A stretch of 64,000 nucleotides of DNA, from positions 115,649,001 to 115,713,000 of the forward strand of contig JAZBRS010000076.1 of assembly GCA_037176725.1 (NCBI GenBank), in the 5' to 3' direction. Position 1 is the first letter of the stretch. The number at the start of each line of letters is the position of its first letter. Below the pieces are notes generated by a model, which made no database searches, was not told where the DNA came from, and saw only the letters and a program-made list of their open reading frames with translations. Both the position numbers and the translations under genes were made by a program. Positions 30,380 through 41,313 of this stretch are shown piece after piece. The stretch is from Posidonia oceanica. Taxonomy: Eukaryota; Streptophyta; Magnoliopsida; Alismatales; Posidoniaceae.

Positions 30380-32022
30380 AGCTTGTCCTCGCCTGAGGAA
30401 GCAAGCAAGAAAGAGAAAGGGGGTAGGCAAGCATGGGCATCGTCCGCATGGAGTGAAGCCACGCAAGGGCTGATCCTCGCACGAGGATACAGGGCTGGAC
30501 TCCGAGTGTACAGGGTCCGAGAAGAGCTTGTCCTCGCCTGAGGAAGCAAGCAAGAAAAGAAAGGAGGTTGGCAAGCGTGGGCATCGTCCGCACGGAGCGA
30601 GGCCACGCAAGGGCTGATCCTCACACGAGGATACAGGGCAGGACTCCGAGCATATGGGGTCTAAGAAGAGCTTGTCCTCACTCGAGGATGCAAGAGGAGG
30701 GGGCAGGGGTTTCGCGCGGATGAAAATCGAAGGGGGGCTTGTCCTCGCCCGAGGAAGCAAGCAGCAGTCTGATCCTCACCCAAGGGGATAGACAGGGGGC
30801 TCGTCTCCGGCCAGGGAAACGAGCAGGAGGGAAAGAAGAAAGAGGCTTGTCCTCACCTGAGGAAGCAAGCGCACAGGACCCCGTCCGCACAAAGGGAAGT
30901 CACACAGAAAAGGAAAAAGGCTCGTCCTCGCCCGAGGAAGCAAGTAGGAGAGGTAGAAGAAAGAAGCTTGTCCTCGCCTGAGGAAGCAAGCGTGCGGGAC
31001 CCCGTCCGCATGGAGGGAAGTCACGCAGAAAAGAAAAAAGGCTTATCCTGGCACGAGGACAAGCAAGAGGGGCAGAAGAAAGAAGCTTGTCCTCGCCCGA
31101 GGAAGCAAGCACGGGACCCCGTCCGCATGGAGCGGAGCCATGCAAAATGGAAAAAGGCTTGTCCTCGCACTAGGATAGGCAAGAAAGACAAAAGACTTAT
31201 CCTCACATGAGGAAAAGTGGGAAGGAAAAGAGGGAGGGCAAGCGTGGGCATCGTCCACACGGAGCAAAGCCACACAAAGGCTGATCCTCGCACGAGGATA
31301 CAGGGCAGGACACTGAGCATACAGGGTCCGAGAAGAGCTTGTCCTTGCCCAAGGAACAAGCAGGGGCGTGCATACGCTTATCCTTGGCCAAGGAGTAAGC
31401 AGGCCTGATCCTCGCCCGAGGAACAAGGAAACTCCATCCATGCGGAGCTGCGCAAGGCTTGTCCTCACCCGAGGAAGCAAGCGAAAAGAAAAAAGGCTTG
31501 TCCTCGCCCGAGGAAGCAAGCAAGAGGGACAGAAGAAAGAAGCTTGTCCTCGCTCGAGAAAGCAAGCGTGCGGGACCCCGTCCGCACGGAGGGAAGTCAC
31601 GCAGAAAAGGAAAAAGGCTTATCCTCGCACGAGGATAAGCAGGAGGGGCAGAAGAAAGAAGCTTGTCCTCGCCTGAGCAAGCAAGCGCGCGGGACCCTGT
31701 CCGCACAGAGGGAAGTCACGTAGAAAAGGAAAAATGCTTGTCCTCGCACGAGGACAAGCAGGAAGGGTAGAAGAAAGAAGCTTGTCCTCGCCCGAGGAAG
31801 CAAGCGTGCGGGACTCGGTCCGCACAGAGGGAAGTCACACAAGAAAGACAAAAAACTTATCCTCATCTGAGGACAAGCAAGAAAAGAAAGGAGGCGGGCA
31901 AGCGTGGGCATCGTCCGCACGGAGCGAAGCCACGCAAGGGCTGATCCTTGCACGAGGATACAGGGTAGGATTCCGAGCATACAGGGTCCGAGAAGAGCTT
32001 GTCCTCGCCCGAGGAAGCAAGC
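30380..32022 (-). repeat. TCCTCG/CGAGGA hairpin array of element 3, ~29 units
   Basis: About 29 short hairpins. On the + strand a left arm GCTTGTCCTCG, a 2-4 nt loop (CCC, CCT, CAC), then a right arm CGAGGAAGCAAGC. Variants include CTGATCCTCGCACGAGGAT and GCTTATCCTCGCACGAGGAT. Spacers of 15-60 bp often contain CCCCGTCCGCA or GGAGGGAAGTCACGC. The open frames here (Arg/Pro/Ser-rich on both strands) follow the repeat and are not genes. Confidence 0.9.
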
Positions 32023-32555
32023 AAATGGAAAAAGGGAAAAGCGATACCAGAGGGTAGCTAAAAAGATGCCCTTGGTATCAGGGATGATACTAGGGGACAG
32101 CCAAAGCGCCCCTAGTACCAAAAGAAAGGAAAAAAGCAGACAAAACTAATGCGTTTGTCAAGCAAGCAGTTAGGGTGCCAGCCTAGACCAATCTGGGCAA
32201 GTGCGGTAGCGGCGGTGCATGGATCGGCAGGGGTTCTTGCGTGCATGTTGACTGCTGGGGAGGCTGCAACTTTCTTGCTGAGGCTGCTGATTGCATGGTG
32301 CTTGCAGGGGGAGCTGTTTTATATTTCTTGCGGGGCTGCTTCAGATTGTTTGCATGGGTTAATGCTCTGAAGTGCTTGATGTAGGTCCTGCAACATCCTG
32401 ACAGGAACAGATATGCAATAGGCAAGGCATGCAACACAAACAAATGGCGTGAAACGTCTTTGTATTGAGTGAATCTCTAGTTACACGCATCTAACAGGCC
32501 AAAAGATACAATTTGATTCAAGAAAAGTTATACAAGCAAACAACTGCATATATGG
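32023..32555 (-). other. Element 3 spacer between extra ORF and hairpin array
   Basis: No ORF supported. It contains GGTATCAGGGATGATAC and a related word with CCCTAGTAC near 32065-32120. The rest is unique sequence that matches 61454-62035 of element 2 in reverse. Confidence 0.6.
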
Positions 32556-33756
32556 CTAGTTATGCCGGGCCTTCTTTGCTAAGCAAGAGTCAGAAAACTG
32601 GGGGGTGCCAGGAGGAATCTCGCTGAGGGGCCAGAGTCCCTACACCTCGGTGACGTACTCAGAAGTACATCCCGAGCCCTTCACAGCTGCAATGTCTATA
32701 GACTTTACCCCGTGCTGCATCAGGTCTGCTAGCACTGTTGTAGATGCTGTTGTACTGAAGGGGTATGGCTGCATGAGTCTGGGCACGGTGCTATCAATGA
32801 AGGCGCCCTACCGATAGCCAAACTGCCGCATAACCCGGATAGGGTGGTACTCCACACCCCCGGTGAATCCTGGTAGTACTACGAGCCACGTATCGCGAGC
32901 ATCGAAGAAGACAGTAGGGCTCTGCTGTAGATGGGATGATTCGCCAAGTCACTGCATCATCTGTCAGCTTAGACAGCTTCTGATACTCTTCTGGCACACT
33001 CTTTATAGTTCTTACATGACCGCTGCTGCAGTAAGTTTCAATAGCATGCCTTTGAGGGCGCAAGAGGTCCATCTCCAAGTGTGCGGCTAGCCAGATTTGT
33101 ATCAGCACTCCGCAGCTGTGGAACTGGCGGCAGCGGTGCACAATGCGGTCCAGCCTGCGGTATGTTTCTGTGAGGACGACTGGTGCCAGGTCAATATGCT
33201 GGGTCACTGCTGCAAGTGCAATCTCGGCAATCTCGATTGCAACCGTCATCCTGCCATGCATGAAGATCAATTCGCCTAGGAAGTGGGTGACGAACCCCTG
33301 GAGCCACAGCTTGTCTCCCAATTCAGCACGCCTTTCCATAATAGTATCGAAATATGTCAGGCGAAGCAGGGGCGTGGGCCCGTTGGTGCAGATTAGTTTT
33401 TGCTAGACGCCTTTTGTAGAGATCCCAGTCAGCTGGCTCAGGACCGCAGTATATCTGTCGCGCCTCATGAAGATTGGGGGTCCCATAATTGTAGAGAAGC
33501 CGCAGATCCGGCACACCTCCTCAAGTGTAGGAGTCAGCTCTGTCCTGTCGAAGCGGAAGACGTGATGTGCTGGCTTCCAGAACCTTACTGCAGCGCAAAG
33601 GAGATGCCGGCTTACTTCAACATCTACTGCCTTCAGAAGCTTGGAAGGGATGCCCCAAGTGCGCAGCCTCTCGCGATCAGCTTCAGTGAGTTTGCCGACC
33701 CACTCTCGCAAGGTATCAGAATAGTGCATGGGAGTGACCAGAGTTGGATAGCCCAC
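32556..33756 (-). pseudogene. Element 3 extra ORF, PMD/DUF7745-like, unknown function
   Basis: Sense to the element, downstream of integrase. It starts at GTG 33756 where element 2 has ATG. Conserved blocks: LREWVGKLTEADRERLRTWG, KLLKAVDVEVSRHLL, FWKPAHHVFRFDRTELTPTL followed by EEVCRICGF, then ELGDKLWLQGFVTHFL and EIAEIALAAVTQHIDLAPV. The FWxP...F.F...ELTPTLEE pattern resembles plant mobile domain / DUF7745 proteins, often carried by transposons. Broken by stops at about 33403 and by a 2-nt deletion near 32905. Role unknown; both giant elements carry it in the same place. Family assignment is tentative, homology to 60251-61453 is certain. Confidence 0.6.
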
Positions 33757-35253
33757 CGCAAGAATGTAAGTGCAGGCTTAGGTACCTGTAATCAGAGTTA
33801 CAGTTCATCAGATCAGGCATAAGCATACAACTGGCTGGTAAAGATGTAGAATTCAAAGCTAGCAGTTTTAGCATATTCAGTAGATAGCATTCAAAGCGCA
33901 GATATTAAGCATATTCAGACTAAGGGCAGTTCTACTGGGGCAAGGGGTTGGTCGGAGCTCTGGACCAGTGCAGCTTGAAGGAGGTCAGCGCATACTTGAT
34001 AGGAGTACTGTCTCAACGCCGGGCCAAGTTTTGCAGAGCGGGAAGATAGAAGAAAAGGAAGGACTTATGCTATGCGTGCATACATGGTTTATGCTTAGTA
34101 TGCGGAGAGATGTGCATGATTTATGATAGATGCTGTAAATGTATGCATGATTTTGCTTATATGCTGTAGCCCTCAGCATATGGAGTGCTTAGTGCCTGTT
34201 GCAGAGGAAGAGAGGAGTCCCTGACTCACTGGACTCTACTCAAACTCTTAACTTGCTGGTGGCACTCAGGAAAGGGTTATTTGCGATGCGTGGGTGGTGG
34301 GTGGTGAGGAGAGGCTCCAGACCAAACTCCCAAGGACCTACACTGACTCTTTTGCATCGTTTTGCTCCCTCATAGGCATGTAGGTTTCCCTTATCCCTAA
34401 CTTGGAGGCAATGGGCACCTAGATGAAGCTGGGGGGGTGCTCGCCAGGCCTTGCTAAGCTTGAAGGCTTTGCAGGATTTGCAGATTCCCCGGGCGCAAAT
34501 TTTGCTCATTTCTAAGGCAGGCGAGGGACGGGATTGCGCTACTTGCCTTTCCTCTTTTTTTTCTTTTTGGAGTTGCTTTTTATTTTTACTCCTCTTTTTT
34601 TGCTTCTTCTTTTTTTTCTTTTGCTTTCTCTTTTTTTGCTTTGCTTTTTCTTTTCTTCTCTTTTTGCAAGCTTCTGCTATCCCAGGCTTAGAGGTAATGG
34701 GCGCTGGGCTTTTGAAATGGGTTTGAGGCTCCCAGGTGCTAAGTGAGGACCATCTCCGAAGTAGTTCGGAGGGACAGGGTTATGCTACACGCCTCTATCT
34801 CTAGGGCCTGCTTCTGTCTTCGCCTTCTATTTGCTTCTCTTTTTATGCCCAAGCTCAGACATGTTCTTTTATGCTCACATTTGCTCACGCCCTAGCATTT
34901 TATCTCCCTCGGGAGGTGCAAGTCCTAGGGGGTTTGGTTGCTTCACTTGTTCTCACTTGAAAGGTGGCTCCCTCACTAGCTAAGACGCCTAAGTAGTGTC
35001 AGGTGAGGCAGGGTAGACTCCTTCCGAAGCAGGCAGCACATCCGATTTCATCATCGAGCCAGATGCAATGCATGATTTTTGCTGAGGATTTTGATTTTTT
35101 GCTTGGAATATGCTGAAAGAGAGTGGAAATGCAAGGATATATGCAAACAGTGCGGGAATGCAGGGGACAAGGTGGGAATGCAAGAAGAATGTACAAGGAA
35201 GGAAGAATGCGAAAGATAGGATGGAAGAGAATGCTCTACAAGGCGGGGCCAGG
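33757..35253 (-). other. Element 3 gene-free region between integrase and extra ORF
   Basis: No ORF with matching conservation in element 2 (58770-60250). Contains a pyrimidine-rich tract at 34545-34670 on the + strand, i.e. purine-rich in the element's sense. Other parts are unique sequence. Confidence 0.6.
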
Positions 35254-36354
35254 CTATTGATAGTACTTCTTGAGGTAGCATGCGTTGACCGGTTCTGACT
35301 ACCCAGTCTGATCCATGTCCTCAAGAATTGCTACGCCACCTGAGAATGCCTGCTTGACCACAAAGGGGCCACGCCAGTTGGGTCGGAATTTGCCTCGACC
35401 GTCTGGCAGGTGGATGGCTCGCAAGACAAGGTCTCCTGGCTGGAAGCTCCTGGGTCACACCTTCTTCAAATATGCTCTCGCCAACTACTTCTGGTAGCAG
35501 CGAGCATTGTGCATTGCTTGCAATCTGCGCTCGTCAATCAGGTTGAGCTGGGCGCTGTGGTCCTCGACCCACTCTGCCTCTTCTAGCTTTGCTTCTCGCA
35601 GGATCAGCAGCAAAGGGATCTCCACTTCGACAGGCAGCACTGCCTCCATGCCAAATGCCAACGAATAAAGGGTAGCTCCTGTAGAGGTCCGCACTGATGT
35701 TCTGTACGCTCAGAGTGCGTACGGGAGCTTATCATGCCAGTCTCTGTGCGTTTCTGCCATCTTCTTCATTATCTTCACAATGTTTTTGTTGGCAGACTCC
35801 ACTGCTCCATTCATCTGTGGCCGATACAGTGAGGATCTATGGTGCTTGATTTGATGCTTCTGTAGGTATTCCTCGATCCTCTTTGCAATAAAGTTCGAGC
35901 CATTGTCAGAGATGAGTGCATGCGGGACTCCATATCGGGTGACAATGTTATTTCTGATAAACTTCTCTGTCACCGCAGCTGTGACCGCCTTGTGGGAGGC
36001 TGCCTCCACCCACTTAGTGAAATAATATATCGTTACCAGGATGAAGCGATGACCGTTTGATGCAGCAGGATGTATAGCGCTGATGACATCTATCCCCCAG
36101 GTGGAGAAGGGCCATGGCGAGGACATGCTGTGCAGCTCCTGCGGGGGTGCGTGCATAAGATTATCATGGATCTGGCAATTATGGCATCTACTCACAAACT
36201 GGCAGCAGTCTGCCTCCATGATTGACCCGAAATAGCCTTGCAACATTATCTTCTTGGCCAGGAGCACTCCATTCATATGCGGACCACAAGTTCCTACATG
36301 AACTTGGAGCATAAGGGTGTCGGCCTCTGACTTGCTTAAGCAGCATAGGAGCAT
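35254..36354 (-). pseudogene. Element 3 integrase
   Basis: Zinc region: HVGTCGPHMNG with CHNCQ near 36180. The catalytic core has STWGIDVIS (first D), ISDNGSNFIA (second D) and NGAVESANKN (E), the D,D-35-E arrangement. The C-terminal part has PVEVEIP, then WRGPFVVKQAF, a GPY/F-type module, and ends ACYLKKYYQ at TAG 35256-35254. Stops lie at about 35709, 35484 and 35455 (the first two TGA and TAG at sites that are Trp/other in the second copy). Function: inserts element DNA into the genome. Confidence 0.88.
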
Positions 36355-37280
36355 CTAGCTGTATGATCTTCTGTATAGCTGCCCTGCCCCTAGTACATAC
36401 TTTGACGCCGATGTGCCAAAGTTCTTTTATCTGCCACTGAGGTGCCAGGCGGGTGGCTGCCAGACTCAAGGAAGGCTTTAATGTCGTAGTACTAGGGCTG
36501 CTCTTCTGTTGAATCTGCCTCCTCTATGCTCATACAATGCGCAGGCTATTCCATGCATGTAACTGATACATCCACTGCTCGGTCTTCAGGTATACTGAGC
36601 TAGGACACCAAGTTTGCCAACGCATCTGCATATGCGTTCCTTGCCCTGTTCATATACGAGAAGCGGATGCTTGCAAACTGTTCTATCAACTTTAGCAGGT
36701 GTCCGTGATATGGCACTAACTTGGGATCCTTTGTTCACCAATCGCCATTCACTTGGGAAATCACCAGCATGGCATCACCGTGCACATGCAGCTTCTGCGC
36801 CTCATGCTCGAGTGCGACCTTCAATCCCAGAATGCATGCTTCATATTCTGCTTCATTATTAGTGCACTTGAAGATCAGCTTCCTTGCAAAGGGGATCATC
36901 TGCCCCTGCGGCGTAGTCAACACCGCGCCTATGCCTCGACCCTTCTTGTTGACAGCGCCATCGAAGTAGAGCTGCCAATGCTCTAAGTCTTCAGGGTCCT
37001 CCTCAGCGTCTTCCATTGCAAAGAGGATATCCTCATCCGGGAACTGCGTCTGGAGAGGCTGGTATTTTGGCAAAGGAAAGTCTGCAAGGTGATCTACCAT
37101 GGCTTGGCCCTTCATGGCTCGCTGCGTGACAAAGGTGATGTCGTACTGAGACAACAATACCTGCTACTTGACGCATCTGCCTACCATTGCTGGCTTCTAG
37201 AAGAGGAACTTGATGGGGTCATGTCGGCATAGGAGCCGGACTGGATACGCCATCATGTAGTGCCTCAGCTTCTGTGCAGC
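36355..37280 (-). pseudogene. Element 3 second RNase H-like domain
   Basis: From about 37157: FVTQRAMKGQAMVDHLADFP, acidic stretch EDAEEDPEDLEHW, LYFDGAVNKKGRGIG (first D), NNEAEYEACILGLKVAL (E), HVHGDAMLVISQVNG (D) and NAYADALANL (D). This D-E-D-D set is the additional RNase H-like domain of Tat/Ogre elements. The end (36355-36730) carries several TAG stops and a frame change before integrase. Confidence 0.8.
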
Positions 37281-38707
37281 CTAGAAGAGGGATAAGCAGG
37301 TCTTCTCCATTGTGCCATACCTGGCTTCGCAATCATTGAATTTCTTGCTCAGGTAGTAAATTGCGTGCTCCTTTCTACCGGATTCATCGTGCTGGCCCAA
37401 GACGGCGCCCATAGAATGCTGGGTGGTAGAGAGGTAGAGAAGCAGAGGTCTCCTAGGCGTGGGAGGGATCAACACAGGAGGCTTGGTCAGAAGCTGCTTA
37501 ATCTTGTAGAGGGCGGCCTGGCACTCTTCGCTCCAGCTGATCTGTGCATTCTTCTTCAGGAGTTTGAAGATCGGTTCGCATATAGGCTTGAGCTGCGCAA
37601 TGAACCGACTGATATACTGTAGGCGTCCGAGCATGCCTCGGACCTCTTTTTTTGTCCTGGGGGGTGGTATGTCCACGATGGCTTTTGCCTTCATCGGGTC
37701 CACTTCAATCCCCCTCTGGCTAACAATGTAGCCTAGGAGCTTGCCAGAAGATACCCCGAATACGCATTTGTTGGGGTTATGGCACAACTTGTACTTTCTT
37801 AAGTGGCCAAAGAGCTTCCTTAAGCAGGCAAGATGATCCTCAGGCTCTTTGGTCATGGCAATCATATCGTCTACGTATACCTCAACTTCTTGATGCATGA
37901 GGTCGTGGAAAAGTGCAGTCATGGCCCTCTGATAGGTTGCGCAGCATTCTTTAGCCCAAATGGCATAACTTGATAGCAGAAGACACCCCAAGGGGTGATG
38001 AATGATGTTTTCTCCATATCTTCCTCTGCCATTCTAATCTGATTATAGCTAGAGAAGTCATCCATAAAAGAGAGCATTTTGTGTCCTACGGTGCTATCGA
38101 CCAGGACGTCAATGTGTGGCAATGGAAAATCATCCTTGGGACTCGCCTTATTTAGGTCTCGATAGTCAACGCACATGTGGACTTGTCCATCCTTCTTAGG
38201 TACTGGGACGATATTTGCAAGCCATTCAGGATAAAGGATGACCTTGAGGAAGTTAACATTGTGTTGCTTCATGATCTCCTCCTTGATCATAAGTAGCCAC
38301 TGCGGTCGCCATCGCCTTAGCTTTTGCTTTACTAGCCATGCATCTGGGTCTAAGGGTAGGTTGTCCACAACTATCTCAATGTCGAGGCCAACCATATCCT
38401 CGTAGCTCCAGGCAAAGACATCCGCATACTCCTTCAAGAATGCGATGAATTCTGCTCTAGTGTGGAGCGACAGAAGGGCGCTGATGCAGACCTCTCTGAC
38501 TTCTTCTGCTGTGCCAATGCTGACAACCTCTGTCTCTTCCTCGATATGTAGGTTGGGGCCTTCTGGATCGTCGTCATGGGGCCAGAACTCAGGCGGTGAT
38601 GGTTCATCATTTTCATCTTCACCTGCATCATCCTCCTCTCCATATGCGATAAGTTTCAAGAGGATCTCCTTCTCAAAAGTAGGATTTGAGACATCGAAGG
38701 AGTGCAA
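37281..38707 (-). pseudogene. Element 3 reverse transcriptase and RNase H
   Basis: The acidic lead EEDDAGEDENDEP is followed by RT: VKQKLRRWRPQW, MCVDYRDLNKASPKDDFP, SFMDDFSSYNQIRM, TSFITPWGVFCYQVMPFGLK. A single-base deletion near 37944 shifts the frame. The second piece (37991-37281) has ATYQRAMTALFHDL, catalytic YVDD at 37877-37866, KCVFGVSSGKLLGYI and GRLQYISRFIA, then RNase H with TTQHSMGAVLGQHD and HAIYYLSKKF. The GFSG motif reads DFSS in this copy. The copy in element 2 lacks the frameshift. Confidence 0.9.
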
Positions 38708-40584
38708 GTGTTTCGCTGCTTGGCCCTGGTGATGCTTCAGGATGGTTACGCATACTCGAGTGTTTTTATACCCTCGGCGCGTGACCTCCGTCTTGGCAAG
38801 TTCCTTAGCTGGCTGTGCCTGCTCCGACTCTACTGCTAGCTCTGTTAATTCTGCTGTTGTTGACTGTACTGGGGCTGACTGTGCTATTGCCTGCTGTGTG
38901 GGGGCTGCGTATGCTACTGTTTGCTGCTGTGCTACTGGTGCTTGCTGCGTTATTGCCTATGCATGTTGTGCCGCTATCGATGTATGTTGTACTGCCGCTA
39001 CTTGTGCATATTGCTCTGCTACTACTGGTGCATGTTGCTCTACTACTACTGCATGGTGCTCTACATCTACTGCATGTTGCTATACCTCTACTGCATGGTG
39101 CTCTACACTACTGCATGTTGCTCTGCATGGGACTCGGCATGGGACTCTCCTACTTCTGCATGTTGCTCTGCATGGGGCTCTGCATGGTACTCTGCATGGT
39201 GCTCTGCATGGGACTCTGCATGGGGCTCTGCATGGGACTCTGCATGGTGCTCTGCATGGGGCTTTGCATGGGACTCTGCATGGGGCTCTCCTACTTCTGC
39301 ATGTTGCTCTGCATGGGACTCTGCATGGTGTTCTGCTACTACTTGCTGTGTTACTAGTGCTGCCTGTGGTGCTAATGCTACTGGTATCTGCTATGTGGTT
39401 GCTTCTTCTGCATGCTCTGGTGTGTTTGCCAAGGACATACCAGGCCGACAGCTAGTCAGGGTGCTACCGCCCACTGCATTGTTCAAGTGTGGCATGCGCT
39501 GCACAAACCATCGAGATCCACCCCCTGGGTGCAGGGTGATCAGCTCATCTAGTCTGACGAGTGCCTCAAGCGCTAGATCTTCCTTTAGGACCATGATAGA
39601 GGGATCTGTGGCCACGGCCTTCCCCTTCTTCTATGCAGTCTCATGCTCAGCCACGTCCTGTGCCAGTGACGCAAGCTGCTCCTGGAATAACTGCTCTAAG
39701 TCCCCCATAGAGAAATCAATCTGAGCATCAGTAGCCGCTCTTGCCTCCTCATCTGAGGGTGAGTCGACGTAATAAGCGACCGTCGGGCTTGCGGCCGGCC
39801 CTGGCTCGACTGCTAGGCTTTCTGCTACTTGGGGCATCTACTTTGCTGCTGCTGGATATGCTGCCAAGATCACTGCTGCTGTTGGCGGGGAGGCACAGCT
39901 GCTCTTCTGAAGGGGGCAATGGCTGGGCCGCCATGCATGGGGATGAAACGCCGGTGCTCGTGGGTGATAGTGGTGGTCTCCCAGTATTAGCAGTGAGAAT
40001 CTTCTGCATAGCAAGATCTGTTGAGGTTGACAGTGGTGTGCTTGACAGAGCCGCCTGGCTTGCTTGTGGCGCTGTCAATGATGCGGGCTGAGTCACGCTG
40101 TCGCCTGATCCGACTGACTGTGCCGCCTGAGAAAGTGATTTCCATGCTGGTGCGGCTGCGGCCACATGCTGATCGCTGGATAATGCCGGCGGGCATGCAT
40201 CTGGTCCTGGTGCTGCAGCTGCGGTTGTTGGCGACTTTGGTGATGCTGTAAGAAGAGGGGAAACTGTCAGCCCCGCCCCAGGGTTTGCCAATTCTGCTGC
40301 TTCATTAGTAAGTGCCAAGCAAACTGACCGGGACGCAGTCGCGCTGAGCTGGTCCTTGCTGCTGGTTGGGGCTGCCTCAACTATACCAGACTCCTCCTCA
40401 TCTGGGTAATAGTCCTCGATGCAGACCTATTCTTCTTTTGGCAGCTGGGAACTTAGGCATAGTGCCTACTGCACTGAGGCTTCGCTACTGTTAGATTCTA
40501 GATACCTGCACTGGTGAAGTTAGTGAGGTCCTACAGGATGGCCATCCTCTGATCCTTGGGCAGCATGCATCTGTCTTTACTAGA
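38708..40584 (-). pseudogene. Element 3 protease-RT linker, Ala/Ser/Pro-rich
   Basis: Low-complexity protein: ASLTAPQASQAA, DAQIDFSMGDLEQLFQEQL, LDELITLHPGGGSRWFVQRM, all with clear matches in element 2 (53835-55580). These shared conserved islands (YYVDSPSDEE, FSMG.LEQL) argue that the linker is translated. Frames change twice. It includes the histidine-rich minisatellite at 39110-39330. Confidence 0.65.
39110..39330 (-). repeat. 12-bp minisatellite encoding (HAEx)n in the linker
   Basis: The + strand reads repeated TGCATGGGGCTC / TGCATGGGACTC / TGCATGGTGCTC units, about 15-18 copies. In the sense of the element it encodes tetrapeptides H-A-E-P/S/H/Y. Variants of the unit with other spacings continue to about 38930. 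Element 2 has only scattered QHA/QQA repeats here. The + strand frames (Cys/Trp- or Leu-rich) are shadows. Confidence 0.85.
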
Positions 40585-41313
40585 CTACAGGTCATATCCA
40601 AGGCCTTCAGACTCTCTTCGCTCTGCTGCTTTGATTGGCTCAGCGATTCCTTGGCCATATCGCTCGAGCGGCGCTCCCTTGACATAGCCCCATCTGTGAC
40701 AGTCATTTTCGACCATCCGGAAGGGGTTGCTGTGAACGGCCAAGGAGTTGACACGTTCAAGATCAGGTACAAGGCTAACTAGTTCACACTGATTAACTCG
40801 ATACAAAGCAGCTGAAAGTTTAGGGTCAAAAGGGATAGTATGCGAAGAGATGGGTGCAACCGCCTTGATCTGCTCCTTCTCGAAGTTTTCCGCCATTACA
40901 ATGATAACATCGTCGTCGTGGCGGAACTTGATCATGCGGTGGAGGGTCGAAGGGATGACCTGATGCTTGTGCAGCCAAGGGCACCCAAGCAGGAAATTAA
41001 AGTTAGGCTCCAAGTCGATAATGTAGAACTCCACATCGAAGGTGACCGGGCCAATGATCAAAGGAATAATCAGAATCCCTAGAGCGTCATGGTGTGTATT
41101 ATCAAAAGCTGTCATTCCCTTTATCGCCGGAGTGATATCCTCAGCTTTGAATCCGAGCTTGGTTGTAGTGCGCAACGGACAGACATTAAGGCCTAACTCG
41201 TTATCAACCAGCGATAAGGGAATGCGAAAGTTTTTGTATTGCACCGTGACAAACAAGGATTGGTTATGATTAATCCCGGCCGAAGGCAGCTCATCGCTCG
41301 TGAAAGAGATGAT
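40585..41313 (-). pseudogene. Element 3 aspartic protease and G-patch
   Basis: Protease: IPLSLVDNELGLNVCPL (catalytic Asp 41205-41203; D-N-E in place of the usual D-T/S-G), then FDNTHHDALGILIIPLIIG, VEFYIIDLEPNFNFLLG and PWLHKHQVIPS. G-patch: WGYVKGAPLERYGQGIAEPI and GLGYDL. The frame ends at TAG 40587-40585, where the second copy has CAG. It is in the same frame as gag with no frameshift between. Protease cleaves the polyprotein; the G-patch probably aids nucleic-acid binding. Confidence 0.85.

Noticed and set aside
30380..32022. CRISPR-like appearance of the hairpin arrays (also 62036-63797)
   Set aside because: Repeats are short, variable and differently spaced, spacers are related to each other, no cas genes exist, and the context is a plant retrotransposon.
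38742..39724. Long + strand frames rich in Cys, Trp or Leu
   Set aside because: They are antisense shadows of the Ala/His-rich linker and its 12-bp minisatellite in element 3.
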